Made by a program: the position numbers and the translations under genes
The notes under the pieces: generated by a model
Seen by the model: the letters and a program-made list of their open reading frames with translations, nothing else
What the model was told of the DNA's origin: nothing
Database searches by the model: none
NCBI GenBank assembly: GCA_030685235.1
Contig: MU839164.1
Location: forward strand, 124,001-188,000
Direction: 5' to 3'
Source of the DNA: Copromyces sp. CBS 386.78
Lineage: Eukaryota; Ascomycota; Sordariomycetes; Sordariales; Sordariaceae
Length of the DNA: 64,000 nt
Part shown: positions 34,308 to 46,464 of the stretch, in pieces
Position numbering within the stretch: the stretch's first letter is position 1
Layout: each line of letters starts with the position of its first letter

Positions 34308-34721
34308 CTAAATCTTCCCCAGCGCCTTCGGACTTGTCCCACCAAAAACACCACCCAAGTAATCCAAGCCTTTCCAACCTCAAAAATCCATCAAGGCACG
34401 TCGATAGGAAAGCCAGCAAGAACAATAACAATAAAGGGAGAGAAAAAAAAGGGGCAACTCACCCCGACATTTAGCGTCCAGATATCCCACGCTAACAGAC
34501 TGGCTGTCATACAACCCCATACAATCTCCCGTAGCCTGCGAGCGGGAAAGAGTGTACCCCGTTGACCAGCTTTTTTTGTCGCAGTCTGAGTCGGCGAAGG
34601 AGTGGAAGGTTGTTATTATCGGGTCTGTTCCTGTCAACAGTCGATTGGCGAGGACGCTGGGGTTGGTGGAGGAGTGGACCGCGGTGATTAGGGCTAAGAG
34701 GGACAGGCTGGGGAGTTTCAT
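34308..34721 (-). CDS. Small secreted protein, 109 aa
   Basis: Two exons, 34463-34721 and 34308-34378, joined across an 84-nt intron (GTGAGT...TTTGAG) in matching phase. A signal peptide (MKLPSLSLLALITAVHS) is followed by a short mature protein with three Cys (SDCDKK, GDCMG, DAKCRG). The end is Gly-rich (WKGLDYLGGVFGGTSPKALG). I do not recognise the family. Size, secretion and Cys content fit small secreted or effector-like proteins, without evidence of a target. The second exon is inferred only from phase and consensus; reading through the donor gives a less plausible end. Confidence 0.6.
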
Positions 34722-35871
34722 AGTTGGAAGAGCGGAATGGGGTGTGGTGTGGTGTAATGTGGAGTTTGGATTATTAGGTTTTGGCGGTGTTGTGCTGAAG
34801 GTGTGAGACGGTGAGACGGTGAGACGGTGAGTTATTGTGGTTGAGGTGGTGTGACAGTACGGGGTGACGGTGACGGGAAGAACTGGAATGGTGGTAAAAG
34901 GGATGTTGCTCCCTTATATGTCCTAGTATAACAACCGAGTGGTATCGCATGCATGCTGTGACCGTGGCGGTGTCATCAAGCCTCCATTCCTTCCTGGTCC
35001 TCACTCATGCTTCGACAATTGCCTTACGATCAGCGTTTGTCAAGTTCCATTTGCACATTAACGCGTGGTTGCCATTTACTGGAATGTCACCGTATGTTCA
35101 CCAGTTGATAATTCAAAGATGTGCAGAGCGCGAGATTATGACAGGTAAAATCAACGCCCGCGTAAGCTGTTTATTTGTTTGATGATAGTCATCACAGTGC
35201 TGTCTCCTTTAGAAACCTCCCAGTTGACGCCGAAAAGTAGTAGAGAAGGCCTGCCAATCGATAACCCAACACAGATATAATCCTTCTGCTAATATGACAG
35301 GCGGAAGATGTAGAGATAATGAGTTGGTTCGTTGTCATGGAGAGTTTGCAGTGGCTGTTTTGCAGTACCGAGTCCTTCTTTGAATGCCTGCCACTTGCTC
35401 TTTACGGAAGAGTGAGTGGCTTGTCAAGTCGGCAATAGTATATATGAAGCCTCGTATGAAATGGAATAGTCCATCTTCCATCGGGCTTCCTTCGTTTCGT
35501 CGAATTTTGCCGCGAAGCAATGATCGTGTTGTACTTCAGTGCATATAACACAGGCCTATGTGGGATCCTCTCCAGCTTGAAAAATCGTATCATAGCATTG
35601 CATAGAGTTGGTCTCACAACGAAGATACTTGGCCCCTCATCCGCTAAATGAAACGCTTAGTTTTTGAGGCGGAACGGGTGACCATGGGAGATTTTGCCTT
35701 GAGTCCCGCCACTTTGTGGGGAGTCTTTGGACTCCTGGGCGACTTGGTCCCCTGTTGATCTTCGACTCTGGTGCCAGCAGACGGGACGGTGGTAGAACTG
35801 ATGGCGTTGGTATACTTGGGCTTTGCAACCAAGGGACAGGGCCCAACCAAGTCAGACACGAGGCTGGACGC
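34722..35871. other. Intergenic between secreted protein and HIR1
   Basis: Promoter of the secreted protein gene and 3' region of HIR1. A short tandem repeat of GTGAGACG, about three and a half copies, lies at 34803-34832. No gene is seen. Confidence 0.5.
34803..34832. repeat. GTGAGACG tandem repeat
   Basis: Consecutive copies of GTGAGACG in the upstream region of the secreted protein gene. Confidence 0.75.
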
Positions 35872-38800
35872 CTAGTCCTCCACCTCCATGCCCTCTTCGG
35901 TGGTCTCCTTCTCCTCGTCGCCCAAGGTCATGTCCAATATCCTGGCGTATTGCACAGTCAACCGGTGGAGGTCGCGGAATTTACCTGTTGTTATCGAGTT
36001 AGAACAGTCATACGTAACACTGGTTGGAAGGAAGTAGCACTGGTGGACTCACCCAAGATAAGGACAACACCCTGTAGGAGGTCCTTACGATCCCACCCGC
36101 AAAGCTTGTCCTGTTTGCTAAACCATCCCTCTCCATCATCTGCGTCTCGCAAAACGCCTCCAATCAAGCTATTCAGTAGCTCCTCAACCTTTGTCTTCTG
36201 ATTTTCGGCTCCGATCCTTTTGGCGTACATGAACAGGTAGAGCCTAAACTCTTCCCGTGCACCCAAGGCCAGAGCGCCCGCAATGCGATTCTCGAGGTGA
36301 GCAATGCTGACGCTGCTTTCGAAGTTCTCAAACCCGTCTCTCGCCAAGAGGGCCTTAACGAGGCGCTGAAGTGTATAGGCCCGTCCCTTGAGCAAGAACT
36401 CAGTCGTGGTATGGCGTTCCAGATACGGGATGATTCCGGCTGAGACGTTGGCTTCTCCTTCTCCGTTCTTGGCTCCAGAAACTGGACCCACGGCTGTCGT
36501 CTGTAGCGCGCTGACGGAGGAATCGTTACTGTTCCAGTACTGACTGCCTACAGCCCACCATGATTCCGATAGTCGTTGCCAACCATATAAGCTCATTGAA
36601 TAGTAAAAGCCGTCTCCGTTGCTAAGTGTCACAACAATAACACCAGAACTGTTCAGATGAGCAGACGTCACACCAGGCGCTGGAGTTGCGCCGTGAGGTG
36701 ATAACGAGGTCATTGCAATGTCGAGGACGGGGGCTAGAGAAACAGGTGGGTGAGGCGACGACATTGTCTTGATGTTGTAGACATGGCATAAGCCAACTGC
36801 GGTAACGCAAAGCAACCACGAATCTCTCGCTTCGAGGATGACGGGTTGTGACTCCAGCATGATGGCATTCAGAAGCCTTCGTCCGGCTGGTGACCACGTG
36901 TGGAGTGTCCCGTCCTCACACGCCGCAGCCCAGAAATGCTTGCTGCCAGCGACCAAGATAATGGCACGGGGTAAGAAATCCTGCCATAGCAAGGCGCCAC
37001 GTTTCGTGGCTTTTATGCGTGCAGGTTCGCGGACGTGTGTAGGATTCTTCGCCTCCAGAACCACGTTCTCGGGTACCTTTGTTGCGTCTTCTAGGTTGGT
37101 CTCCTCTTGTAGAACGCCCCTCTCAAGCGGCCGAAGAATGTGCGATCGAATCTTGGGGACAGCCAGCCTGACCTGAGAGTAGGCAATGTTGGGGCTAATG
37201 ACGGCCGGTCGGAGGAATTCGGGCGTAGGCACAAGGCCATGTGCGGGTGTTGAAAGAGGCGCCGGCTCCAGGCCATCAACTCCATTTACCACTACAGGGA
37301 CTGGACCAGCAGCTGAGCGTTTGGCAGAAGGCTCCTCCTCCTCCTCTCCCTCCACAATAACCGCTTTCCTCTTGTTTCCTAGTAGCATTGCCGCAATACC
37401 ACCCCGAGGTAGACCGTCGTATGGCTTTGAGAGATCCAATATCGTTTGGGGTGTGTCGCTTTGAACCGGCTTCGTTGAGCTTGCGCCGACAAGCTGTGCC
37501 TGTGGCAGGGATGATAAGCCTGTTCCGGATGACGAAACAAGCAATGGGGCAACTCTCTTCTTGCCGTCCTTCGTGATCGTAACACGCGATTTCAGCTCGG
37601 CAATTCGCTCGGCGGTCTTGTCGGCGCTTTCCTCCTCAGGCTTTTCCGGGGGAGCTGGGGTCGCTGTGCCGTTTGTGTCGGCAGTCTTTGCTGCCGGTTT
37701 GACGCCATTGGTTGTAGTGGCGGTTTCTTTTTGCACGGGCCCTGTATCCCCCATCAGGGCACCCATTCTTGATTCAGCTCCTCGTAACTCTTTCTCCTTG
37801 CTGTGGTTCTCTAGATGAAGACCGTCGACGTCTTCGGCGGTCCCCATTCCCTTTCTGGATCCGCCATACTTTTGCAGGGCTTTGTCATTCTCTTCTGATT
37901 TTGCTACCCACCCCAGCTCTCCCGTCTCAAATTGGGCAGCAATTACACCACCATCCAGGCTAGCGGCGAAGACTGTCTGACCATCTGGGGTCCAAGCGAG
38001 ATCGGAGACTGATTTGGACGCTATGTCCTGGATTATCAGGACTGGTCGAGAGGTGTTCGTGTTCCAGATGGTGAGAGTTTTGTCTTGTCCAGCGGACGCA
38101 ATGACCGTCACCAAGCCAGGGGCGGCAGCGCCATTTGCGTTTGAGTTTTCGTCTGGTTTTTGTGTGTAAAACAAGCGAGGTGAAAACATGCAGACCTCAG
38201 TAGGTGCTTCATGTCCAATTAGGTTGATTTCGCTGTCCCAGCCGGTACGCTCGATGATGGCTATGCTGCTAACGGGTCCGTTGACTGCATTAGCGGCAGC
38301 AATGTGGTTGCCGTCGGGAGACCAGCTACATCTCCGGAAGTATGTCGTCAGCGGCGAGTGCTTAAACGGGACGCTGATCGAAGTTTCCAGGATGAAGTTG
38401 TTGACCATATCGTGTTGGGTCGCGTTCGGCGCTGGCGCGGTATAGCGGAAGATTTTGACGGTCCTGTCATCGCTCGCTGTTGCAAAGAATTTGTTGGCCG
38501 GATCGAACGTGATGCCCTTGACGTGGCTCTGATGTACCGCCAGTGTCTTGAGCTTCTCAAAGGTATGTCCTGACCACACAACAATCTTGGAATCGAGGCC
38601 AACTGACACGAGGAGCGAGTTGTCGGGGGACCAGGCGAGGTCTTGCACATCGTTGTCGTGGCCAACTAGGCGCTTATACGTCTTCCAGTTCTCGACTGGG
38701 GGCGGTTCGTTGGTACCTGAGAACCTAGTTAGCACTCTGCTTCTCTGCTCTTGACAGCAGATCTGCCCCATTATGTGTGTCCGTACCAAAGGTAGATGTG

Positions 38801-39248
38801 TGAGATGGTGGGCTGCTGTCGAGATGGTAGATGCAGATGATCTTGTCGTCGGCGCCGGAAGCAAGATAGCGACCGTTGGGTGAGAATCGAACAGAATGAA
38901 TAGTTCCGAGGTGGTGGCTCATGTGGCAGAGCTGCCGGGGTTTCGTGTAGTTTCTGTCATGGGAGTTGAAGATGGCCTCGACGGACCAGACGCGGACATG
39001 GCCATCTCCGCCGGCGGTGGCTAGTCTCTTGCCGTCGGGAGAGACGTGGCAGCTGTAAACTTCGAAGTCCTTTTGTTCGCCTGGAAATCAAGACAAGGTG
39101 ACAGTTAGCTGAGGATTCGACCATGACCAAAAATACAACATTGGTGTTGTGCTGGGTTCGCGACATCATCGAGTTTGAGGCATGCTCGGAAGGTGACCAG
39201 GACAAACGTACCACTATGGCTTAGCCATGAAGGCTTGATAAGATGCAT
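35872..39248 (-). CDS. hir1: Histone transcription regulator HIR1 (HIRA homologue)
   Basis: Subunit of the HIR complex, which deposits H3-H4 independently of replication and represses histone genes. Exons are 39212-39248, 38787-39080, 36053-38716 and 35872-35984, giving 1035 residues, the usual family length. The start MHLIKPSWLSHSGEQKDFEV is the conserved HIR1 N-terminus. Seven WD repeats occupy about residues 15-390. A HIRA B-type motif (RVTITKDGKKRVAPLLV) is near residue 486, where Asf1 binds. A Hira/TUP1-like domain (about 680-955) contains LLWQDFLPRAIILVAGSKHFWAA with the last letter of that run at the beta-blade core. Intron phases agree throughout. The last exon adds KFRDLHRLTVQYARILDMTL. 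The upstream neighbour is another chromatin-like basic protein on the same strand. Confidence 0.95.
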
Positions 39249-40373
39249 CTTTGGATCGGGTCTCTCAATGGATATGGTGTAGTATTCATGTCGGGTGTGA
39301 CGCCGTCAGTCCTGGGGAGTTGTCCGGGCAAAGACAACAACGGCCGGCCAACTTTTTGGAAGTGCTAAGGGAAATGGAATGGAGGGATTGGGATGCGCGA
39401 CGAAAGATGGATGCGCCGCGTCAGTCGGGTTGCTCTCCGTCCGGGGGTGTTGTTACGTTGCTCTAGTGCTGGAAACACAGCCAATTGGTAGGCACGATAG
39501 GGCACAGAGACACTGGACGTCCGGCAAGAGCATTCCTCTTGGGAGCTTGGATTGATCCCCGGCTCTGTGTGAGATATGGATACCTACCTCTATGTATTCA
39601 GGTCTTGGCAGGCCCAGCAACATTGTAGTCAGCCGGGATCCCATGGCGCTATTGCCCCCGGCATTTGCGTAACGGTGGGCTTGCCTGCCCTGAGCCGGGG
39701 ATGCAGCGACGGCCTGTGGGGTGTCTCCTTCCATCAACCTTCTGTCAGAACTTCTTTGGACTTTCCTCATTCGTTTCTAATTTGAACAAACCGAACCTCG
39801 ATGGCCTTGGTTGCTTTGACTTTCCTCCATGCCCTTCAATTTCCACAATACTGGAATCATTTGAGCTCATAGCAGCATGTTCAGCAATGTCAATCACGAG
39901 TGCCTTGATTATAGACCACCACCATCACCTCTCCCGCTTCGAGACATGGTTAGGGACACACAGCACTCTTTACCGTTTCACAGCGCAGATCTCAGGCTGT
40001 GACCAGTCGCCAGGAACAAAAACGGCAAACCGGATATGTCCCTGTGACCTCTTCCAGGCTCTGAGCAAGACTTGTCCCACGACCACATGGTCATTCAAAC
40101 GCGATATGGCCGGAAACCCACGAGAGAGCTTGATAACACGTTCGGTATTTGCGCTTTCATACACACAGCAGGAGACACCAACAGACATAGACCAAACAAA
40201 AGACGGAATAACCCAACATCCGGATTGCACGATTCACAAACTCCAAATATCAACCGGCAGAGATATCCAACCAAAGAAATGCATGACAAGTGACGACAGA
40301 CATGGGCCAAGCTCCTCCCGCCTTCTGTCTCTCGGGCGCGAAAAGGCGGAGACAATCCGGGCGGTGATCCAGT
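39249..40373. other. Intergenic upstream of HIR1
   Basis: HIR1 promoter and probable 3' UTR of the Lys/Ala-rich gene. A 240-residue plus-strand frame (39665-40387) crosses the end of that gene and looks like a chance frame. Confidence 0.5.
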
Positions 40374-40934
40374 TTACTCGGCGGTAGCGGCAGGAGCAGC
40401 GGCAGGAGCAGCAGCCGCCTTCTTCTTGGGGGCAGCCTTAGCCTTGGGCTCCTTCAGTGCTATTTGTTAGCCAAAGTGAATGATGCCAGTGGGGAGAATG
40501 ATGTTGGTAGATGGGTAAAACGGCACCTTTGGCTCTACGGCAGCCTTCTCGGCCTTCTTCTCGGCCTTGTCGGCTGTCTTGCCAGCCTTCTTCTCGACCT
40601 TTTCCGCTACGGCCTTGACCTGTGGAGTGAGTTAACATCGGGATGCCGCACAGGACAGTAATCATGCACACAGCCCAGAGAACCGGACACGACCCATCAT
40701 GAATCCAGTCGGGAGGGGGATGCTTGCCTTCTTCGCAACAGTGCTCTCCTTCTTCGGGGCGGCCTTCTTGGTCACGCCCGTAGGCTTGGCGCCCTTCGGC
40801 GCGGCAACCTTGGGCTCCTCAGCAGCGACAGGCTTGGGCTTAGTAGTCCTCTTGACCGCCGGCGCGGTGTCGACGACGGGGAAGACGCGCGGCTTGGAGT
40901 TGCCGGTTTGCGACCGAGTACCTTCGCGAGGCAT
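40374..40934 (-). CDS. Small Lys/Ala/Pro-rich basic protein
   Basis: Three exons: 40728-40934, 40527-40619 and 40374-40451, giving 125 residues. Intron 1 appears to use a GC donor (AAG|GCAAGC) with a GTTAAC branch and CACAG. Intron 2 has GTGCCG, branch GCTAAC and GAAG. With these choices all exons keep one reading frame ending in TAA. The sequence is built of KPKPVAAEEPKVAAPKGAKP-like and EKVEKKAGKTADKAEKKAEK repeats, resembling the tail of linker histones or HMG-like proteins but without a globular winged-helix domain. It probably binds nucleic acid or chromatin; this is inferred from composition alone. Confidence 0.7.
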
Positions 40935-43459
40935 GTTGTCGGGATTAAGGTATATATGGAAAACTAAAAACGCAGACGTATGAGTATACTAGTACGGGCA
41001 AAAGAGAACGCGACTACGAGACGTAGCAAGCGTCGGGCGCCAATGTGGTCGCGGATGAGATCTCGCGACACAGCGAAACAGTCCCCGCGCAAAACCTTGT
41101 GCAAGCGACGACATGCGATGGGCCAGATGTCGCAAGCTGGGGGGTTCTACTCACAGTACAGATAATACAGCAAAAATGCAGCAAAATGCTTTTTGCGATG
41201 ACACGATAGACAAAAGCTGTTTTCACAAAAAGGCCAGATGGTGAAGAAGAGGGGAAGAGGAGGAAGAAGAAGAGAGAGAGAAAGAGGTGTCGTAAGGTAT
41301 GTCGTCGCGGGTCGCAAACGAAAAACAACAATGGTACGGTAGGTCGGGCGGCGGGCACCACACACCAAAAACACACGAGGTTGGGGGCTCGAGCACCGGG
41401 CAGGACTATTGGACTCGTAGTAATAAACACCCACCGTTTTCTAATCAACCAGGGCTATCGACATTCGTGGACCTACCTTACTCACAAGCTCCTCCTTTCA
41501 GGTTTGGTTTCCTCGTTGCAATAGCCGGCCGGCCAGAGCCAGGTGTGCCAGGAAAGGAGCTCCAACCGCGGGCTTCGAGCTTAGGGCGGATGCGGGCGCT
41601 GAGCCGTGCTGTGCTGCTGAAATGAACAGAAAAGGAGAGCTTCCATGTTTTTTTGCCGCTGATAAGGGTAACCTGTAACGCTAATAGCTCCTCACAGGAC
41701 GGTAGGGTCGTCTCACCAAGCAGCCCGGGCCGCCGCGGGTGGTAGACCAAGGCAGTGGGCCTAGGCTCTAAGTGGATGGTTCCAAATGGCAAAAAAGCTA
41801 CCTCACCACATGATGAGAAAGCCAGAACATTACCGCCCTTTTGCTTCGACCGCGGACCGGCTCCCTGACCGGCAATGGGAAAGTTGCAGAAAACCGGGTG
41901 GTGAAACAATGTGTTGTTACCCCCCTCGATAAACGGATAGCCAAGAAGCCTTGTTGGAGGTTCTCATGGTCGCCCGCTTGGGGTTCTGTACACACTGACC
42001 TGAACAAGAAGAGCCTGAACAACCGTAGGCGGCTGCCACGTTGTCGGGCAGCCCAAAACCAAGCCCGTGCCGTACACGGAATCCGGGGGCTTCTGAGCAT
42101 GACGCTTACGTAGCCAGGGCAACCTGAGCGTTCCGAAGACCGGCGGTCCTATTTTGGGTCGACTCGGGAGAGAACCGTTGAGGATGATGCTCCAAGATCT
42201 CACCAAGAACCGTTGACATAGGCTGACGCAAGGAAGGTCGATCGAAGAAGCTACCAATGTTTGACATGCACCATCTGATCTTGTCTGCAAGGGAATGCCC
42301 TGTCGGCCCGAACGCCCGTTTCCCTCCCAAGCCGACGGACGGGAGAATCAGACGGTAAGGACGGGACCCACAAACGTCTTTTTCTAGGGGCCGTCGGTCG
42401 GTGAATCCCACGTGCATGGCGGGGGCCCTGGGGTTAGTGCTCGGGTAGGTGAGGGTTTGAAGCTATTCAGACATCTGGGTTGTGTGGTGTGAGCTTGATG
42501 TGGCGGATGAATGGAGGTACAAATGAAGCTAGACCAGTGAATGCGCTGATCATGTTGCGGCAAGGTAAGAAAGATATACTCATAAACTTTGCTCACTTCT
42601 ACCTCAAGAAGTTTCAAGCATGAGAAGAAGCTCACAGAGAGTCGAAGCATGATGCAAGTTCAGCAAGGGAAAGGGCGCAGAAGATGCAGCGTCAGGACGG
42701 TGTAAATCACCCATAGCGGGTACAGTGGAAGGAACCCCACCCTTCAGGGGCAGCAACTGCAGGGTCCAATACCTAGCGCAGCAGGGTAACTTTACCTTTA
42801 TAGCGGAACGTCCCAGTACGTACTATAGGTAGTAAACAAAGAAGGTGAATGTATTCCCACACAACGTCAGGGCACTCAGTGACCAAACTCTCTGTCTTTG
42901 GAACAGTTTTCCTCTTGCCATCCCTCACTGCAAACAATTCAAATGGAGTGGATATGCTCTGCACTATTAGGTACAAGCCGGGTTTCGTCATGTGTGGGCG
43001 GCCGCCTAAAACGTACGACGGGATAACTCCTTCCTCACTTCCTGCCCCTGGTCCCCAAATCGACCGCAGTCCTCTCAACTGAGGCAGGTGTAACTGGTAT
43101 CCAAGAAGGTCGGGCATTGTGATCATCTCAGCTGTGTTCTTTATGACAGTTCTCCGAAATGGAAACCATGTTTGAGGAAACGCGAACCGTTCTAGTTTGT
43201 ACAACGGCGGGGGCGTCTCCACTGTTCCAACTTTCCATCTCGTCACTTCCCCCTTCAAGTTCACACCATCCATTCTCTTCTGGAAGGAACTCCAACTTGA
43301 CAGGAAAGAGACGAAACACCAGATGACGGTAACCTCTGCAGAGACTGTCTACTTCGTCAATTTTGCCATTCTTTCGTTTTGTTAATCTCTCATCATATGA
43401 GCCCAACAGTTCAGTTCATCAAGGCCTCCCGCGCCTCTCCTTGCTCGAATAGTTAAATC
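40935..43459. other. Gene-free stretch of about 2.5 kb
   Basis: Promoter regions of the basic protein gene (left) and GT32 gene (right). A minus-strand frame of 166 residues (42773-43273) has no recognisable motif, and I could not attach start or splice context to it. Otherwise nothing is seen. Confidence 0.4.
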
Positions 43460-44647
43460 ATGGTAACAAAAACCACCCGCCGCCTACTAACTCTCACAAC
43501 CTCCTTCGTCCTCACCTACCTCCTCTTTCCATACCTCTACTACTGTGGCGATTACATCCGCCAAACCAACCCCTTCTCCGGCCAGCGCTCCATCGAACAA
43601 TCCTTCACACCGACCGACTCCGAGCTCGCCTGTCTCCGCGGCCACCATGTTCTCCCGATCAACGACTTAAACAACGACAACGGCCACCCAGCTCACTCTT
43701 CTACGTCTACCTTCACCTCCGAACCAATTCCAAACATAGTCCATTTCATCTACGGCCTCTCCAACCCTCACTCCGACCACTCAGCAGGCCACTTCGACTT
43801 CCTGGCCTACCTCGCCGTGCGCGCCGCCCTCGTTTCTCTACAGCCGACCGTCGTAAACTTGCACTATGCTTACCTCTCGTCTCCTCCGTCTCCCGATGCG
43901 GATGCTGATCCGCTTTCCAACCCTTGGATCCGAAGGCTTGCTCAGAGATGGCCGAAGAAGTTTAAGCTGGTTCATCACCCGCCACCACCAGAGACAGGGG
44001 AAGAGAGCAGAGGAAACAAAAAGAGCGAAACGCAGTACGCTCACATGTCCGATACCCTCCGTCTACAAATCCTGCTGGAAGAGGGTGGAGTCTATCTGGA
44101 CATAGACGTCTTTGCTTTCCGCTCCTTTTCCCCTTTGTTATCTCGACCAGCAGCAGACAGTCGAGACACGATTTTGGGGTACGAAGGCGGAAACAGATGG
44201 GGTCTATGCAATGCTGTTATAGCCGCTCGCCCAAATGCGACGTTTGTCAGGCGATGGTTGGAGACGTACGAGGATGTGGATCTGGAGAAGGAGGCGTGGA
44301 ATTATCGGAGTGTTTTGTTGCCGAAGAAACTTGCTGAACGGAAAGAGGAAGGAAACCGGGGACAAGATGTCTGCGCCTTACCTCCCGACGCCTTCTTTTG
44401 GCCAACATGGACTTGGAGACACGTCGAGTGGATGCATACCCTCTTAAGGACAAAAGAGGAGAAGGAGTATTGGGAGGCTCAGATTACGAGGAATGGAGGG
44501 GGACTGTTTGAGAATCAGTTGGCGTATCATGCCTGGGGGCAGATGGCGTGGGATAGGCATTTGAAGTGGTTGACGCCTGACGTGATTCGGAAGGAGGATA
44601 CGAGGTTTAATTTGCTAGTGAGGAGGTTTTTGGAGGATGATTTGTAA
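43460..44647 (+). CDS. GT32-type glycosyltransferase with DXD motif, type II membrane protein
   Basis: Golgi sugar transferase of 395 residues, no intron, ATG at 43460. A short cytosolic tail precedes one membrane anchor (LLTLTTSFVLTYLLFPYLYY). The Gly_transf_sug fold follows: PNIVHFIYG near residue 93, then the metal and nucleotide-sugar binding region with LLEEGGVYLDIDVFAFRS, where Asp214 and Asp216 form the DXD. Downstream AWNYRSVLLPKKL and LFENQLAYHAWGQMAW complete the domain. The family includes alpha-1,6-mannosyl and related transferases; donor and acceptor are not determined here. It faces a GT15 mannosyltransferase tail to tail, which fits a joint role in protein or wall glycan assembly without proving it. 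Confidence 0.85.
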   Translation: MVTKTTRRLLTLTTSFVLTYLLFPYLYYCGDYIRQTNPFSGQRSIEQSFTPTDSELACLRGHHVLPINDLNNDNGHPAHSSTSTFTSEPIPNIVHFIYGLSNPHSDHSAGHFDFLAYLAVRAALVSLQPTVVNLHYAYLSSPPSPDADADPLSNPWIRRLAQRWPKKFKLVHHPPPPETGEESRGNKKSETQYAHMSDTLRLQILLEEGGVYLDIDVFAFRSFSPLLSRPAADSRDTILGYEGGNRWGLCNAVIAARPNATFVRRWLETYEDVDLEKEAWNYRSVLLPKKLAERKEEGNRGQDVCALPPDAFFWPTWTWRHVEWMHTLLRTKEEKEYWEAQITRNGGGLFENQLAYHAWGQMAWDRHLKWLTPDVIRKEDTRFNLLVRRFLEDDL

Positions 44648-45025
44648 ACTGGGAGGGACTGGGAATGGAGAGCAGGGGGGTTTGTCACTCTCAGGGTATA
44701 GAGGGTCCGGCTTGGGGGGTATCATGAGATTGTCGTGAGAGAAACACTATCATGTGGCGTCTGGTGTTTATAGAGGTTAGGAAAAGATTTGGGTTCGGAA
44801 AAGGGGTCAAGAAGCTTAAGAATTCTATCGAAGTTATGCAATCTCAGTCTCTACTTCAGAAGTGTGTTCGGCAGTTTGTAGGAGGAAGTGATATGATGGA
44901 TGCTTCAATCTATCACAGCATTCTTACTAAACGCCGGCCCAATGCAAAATCAGCTCATGTCCTCGGCTCTCGCGGCGCCTGTACCGGCAATGTTCTAACG
45001 TTATGTCTCGTCATATCACAAGACG
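44648..45025. other. Shared 3' region of two convergent glycosyltransferase genes
   Basis: 378 bp between the stop codons of the GT32 and GT15 genes. It holds both 3' UTRs. No gene is seen. Confidence 0.6.
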
Positions 45026-46464
45026 TCATGGGAACCAGCTGCGAACAGACTCTACCATACTCAAACGCCTGGCAGTATTAGGTTGTTTGAGCTTATCCGT
45101 GCAATACTCTGGGAAGTTCCGGATCCTGCTCCCATCACACTCACACCGGCACCCAATACCACCTTCACGCTCCGGGTAATATGGGCCGACAGGGAGTAAT
45201 TTTGAATCCAGCAGCTGACCGTCTAGTGCGTTGGCTGGACATTGAAAGAACCAATCGTGGCGGTAACCGAAGTCCTCGAAGTGGTGAACTTTGTGGGAGG
45301 GAAGAAGCATGTGCAAGGCGAGAGAATGGACGGCTGCATCACCCCACTGGAACAAGATGGATGTGTTAGCACTCGGTCTGAAGAACGACATGCCAGAAGA
45401 GAAGAACAACGTACCCGCTCGTAGTAAAACCCCCCAGTCTTATCGAGATACTCAAACAGCGTTTGGTACTCCTTCGTCCGAAAGAAGTCCATGTTGGCAA
45501 TCTCAAAGTTGGACCAGTAATGACACAAACTCCACCCATCGCCAGCTCGGTCGCGGTGTCCAAACCAGCTCATGAAAGAGCGAAGTGGCCATGGTACCCA
45601 CGAAGCAGCTACCGTTGCCTTCCAGAGCTCGGTGGTCGGGATGTTGTTCAACTCCTTGTAGTCGGCCATCTTGCGGAAGAGACTCGGGCACGTCCGGGGT
45701 TCCTCTGGCAGAGCGATGGTGAAGCCGTACACCTTGTCGTGCTTGGCCATTTCGACAAAGGGGTCGTAGGTTATGGAACAGTAGAAGTCGACGTCTGGTT
45801 CGATTCGCCAGTACCATTTGTAGTCTTTTAGAGCTTCGAGAGTGTAGAATTTGCTGTGATGGGCATCAGAATGGGTCAGCAAGACGTAAAAACACACGGA
45901 GGAGCATGAGTAGACTCACCCAGAGTAAAACCGACACATATGGTGGTAAGTCTCCAACCCAGCATACAAAATCCCCGCCTCCCCCTGCGCCTTAACAGCC
46001 GCCTTCGCACTTGTCGCGTCCATCCACTCGGGAAACAGCCAGTCTTTCTGCGGTAAGAGCTCAAACCGCGCTTCTCCACTCACAGTCACATTCATCACGC
46101 TGATGAACTCCTTGCTGAACGGCTCATCGTTCAGAAACACAATGGGGTACTGAAACCACTGGTTGAAGTGGTTCTCGATGCTTTGTACAGTCTTGAGTGC
46201 CTTCATCAGCTCCTGGTTCCGGACCAGCATCACCATCGCCGCCTTCTCGCGCGGTTGGTCAATGGCTGGTTCTTGACATGATGTGTAGAAGGGCTCGTCG
46301 AGCTCGTGGTCGGGTTGTTGGACGGCCCAGCTTCGGGTGTGGAGGATGGCTTCGAGGATGGCGGCTGTTAGGACGAGGAGAAGCGCGAGTCGCATGTGGC
46401 GGCTAAGTGAAAGGCGCGGTAAGCCTGGGGGGTAGAGTCGCAGGGAAGATCGTAATCGGACCAT
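45026..46464 (-). CDS. Alpha-1,2-mannosyltransferase, GT15 (KTR/KRE2/MNT1 family)
   Basis: Adds alpha-1,2-mannose from GDP-mannose to O- and N-linked glycans in the Golgi. Exons are 45920-46464, 45415-45853 and 45026-45346, giving 434 residues; intron phases match (GTGAGT and GTACGT donors). The protein is type II, with anchor MRLALLLVLTAAILEAIL near residues 24-41. Conserved GT15 landmarks are KAAMVMLVRNQELMKALKTV, PIVFLNDEPFSKEF, YHHMCRFYSG, YYWRIEPDV-type motif WYWRIEPDVDFYC (around residues 195-207), and HYWSNFEIANMDFFR. The Glu of NFEIA (about residue 298) is the family's proposed catalytic residue. The terminal exon carries WGDAAVHSLA and DWFFQCP, also typical. Which KTR paralogue it corresponds to is not decided. 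Confidence 0.93.

Noticed and set aside
39665..40387. 240-residue plus-strand frame
   Set aside because: It overlaps the end of the Lys/Ala-rich minus-strand gene and its probable 3' UTR, has no recognisable motif and no good start context.
42773..43273. 166-residue minus-strand frame
   Set aside because: No recognisable motif, no supporting splice or promoter context, and an overlapping second minus-strand frame. Kept only as a note in the intergenic entry.
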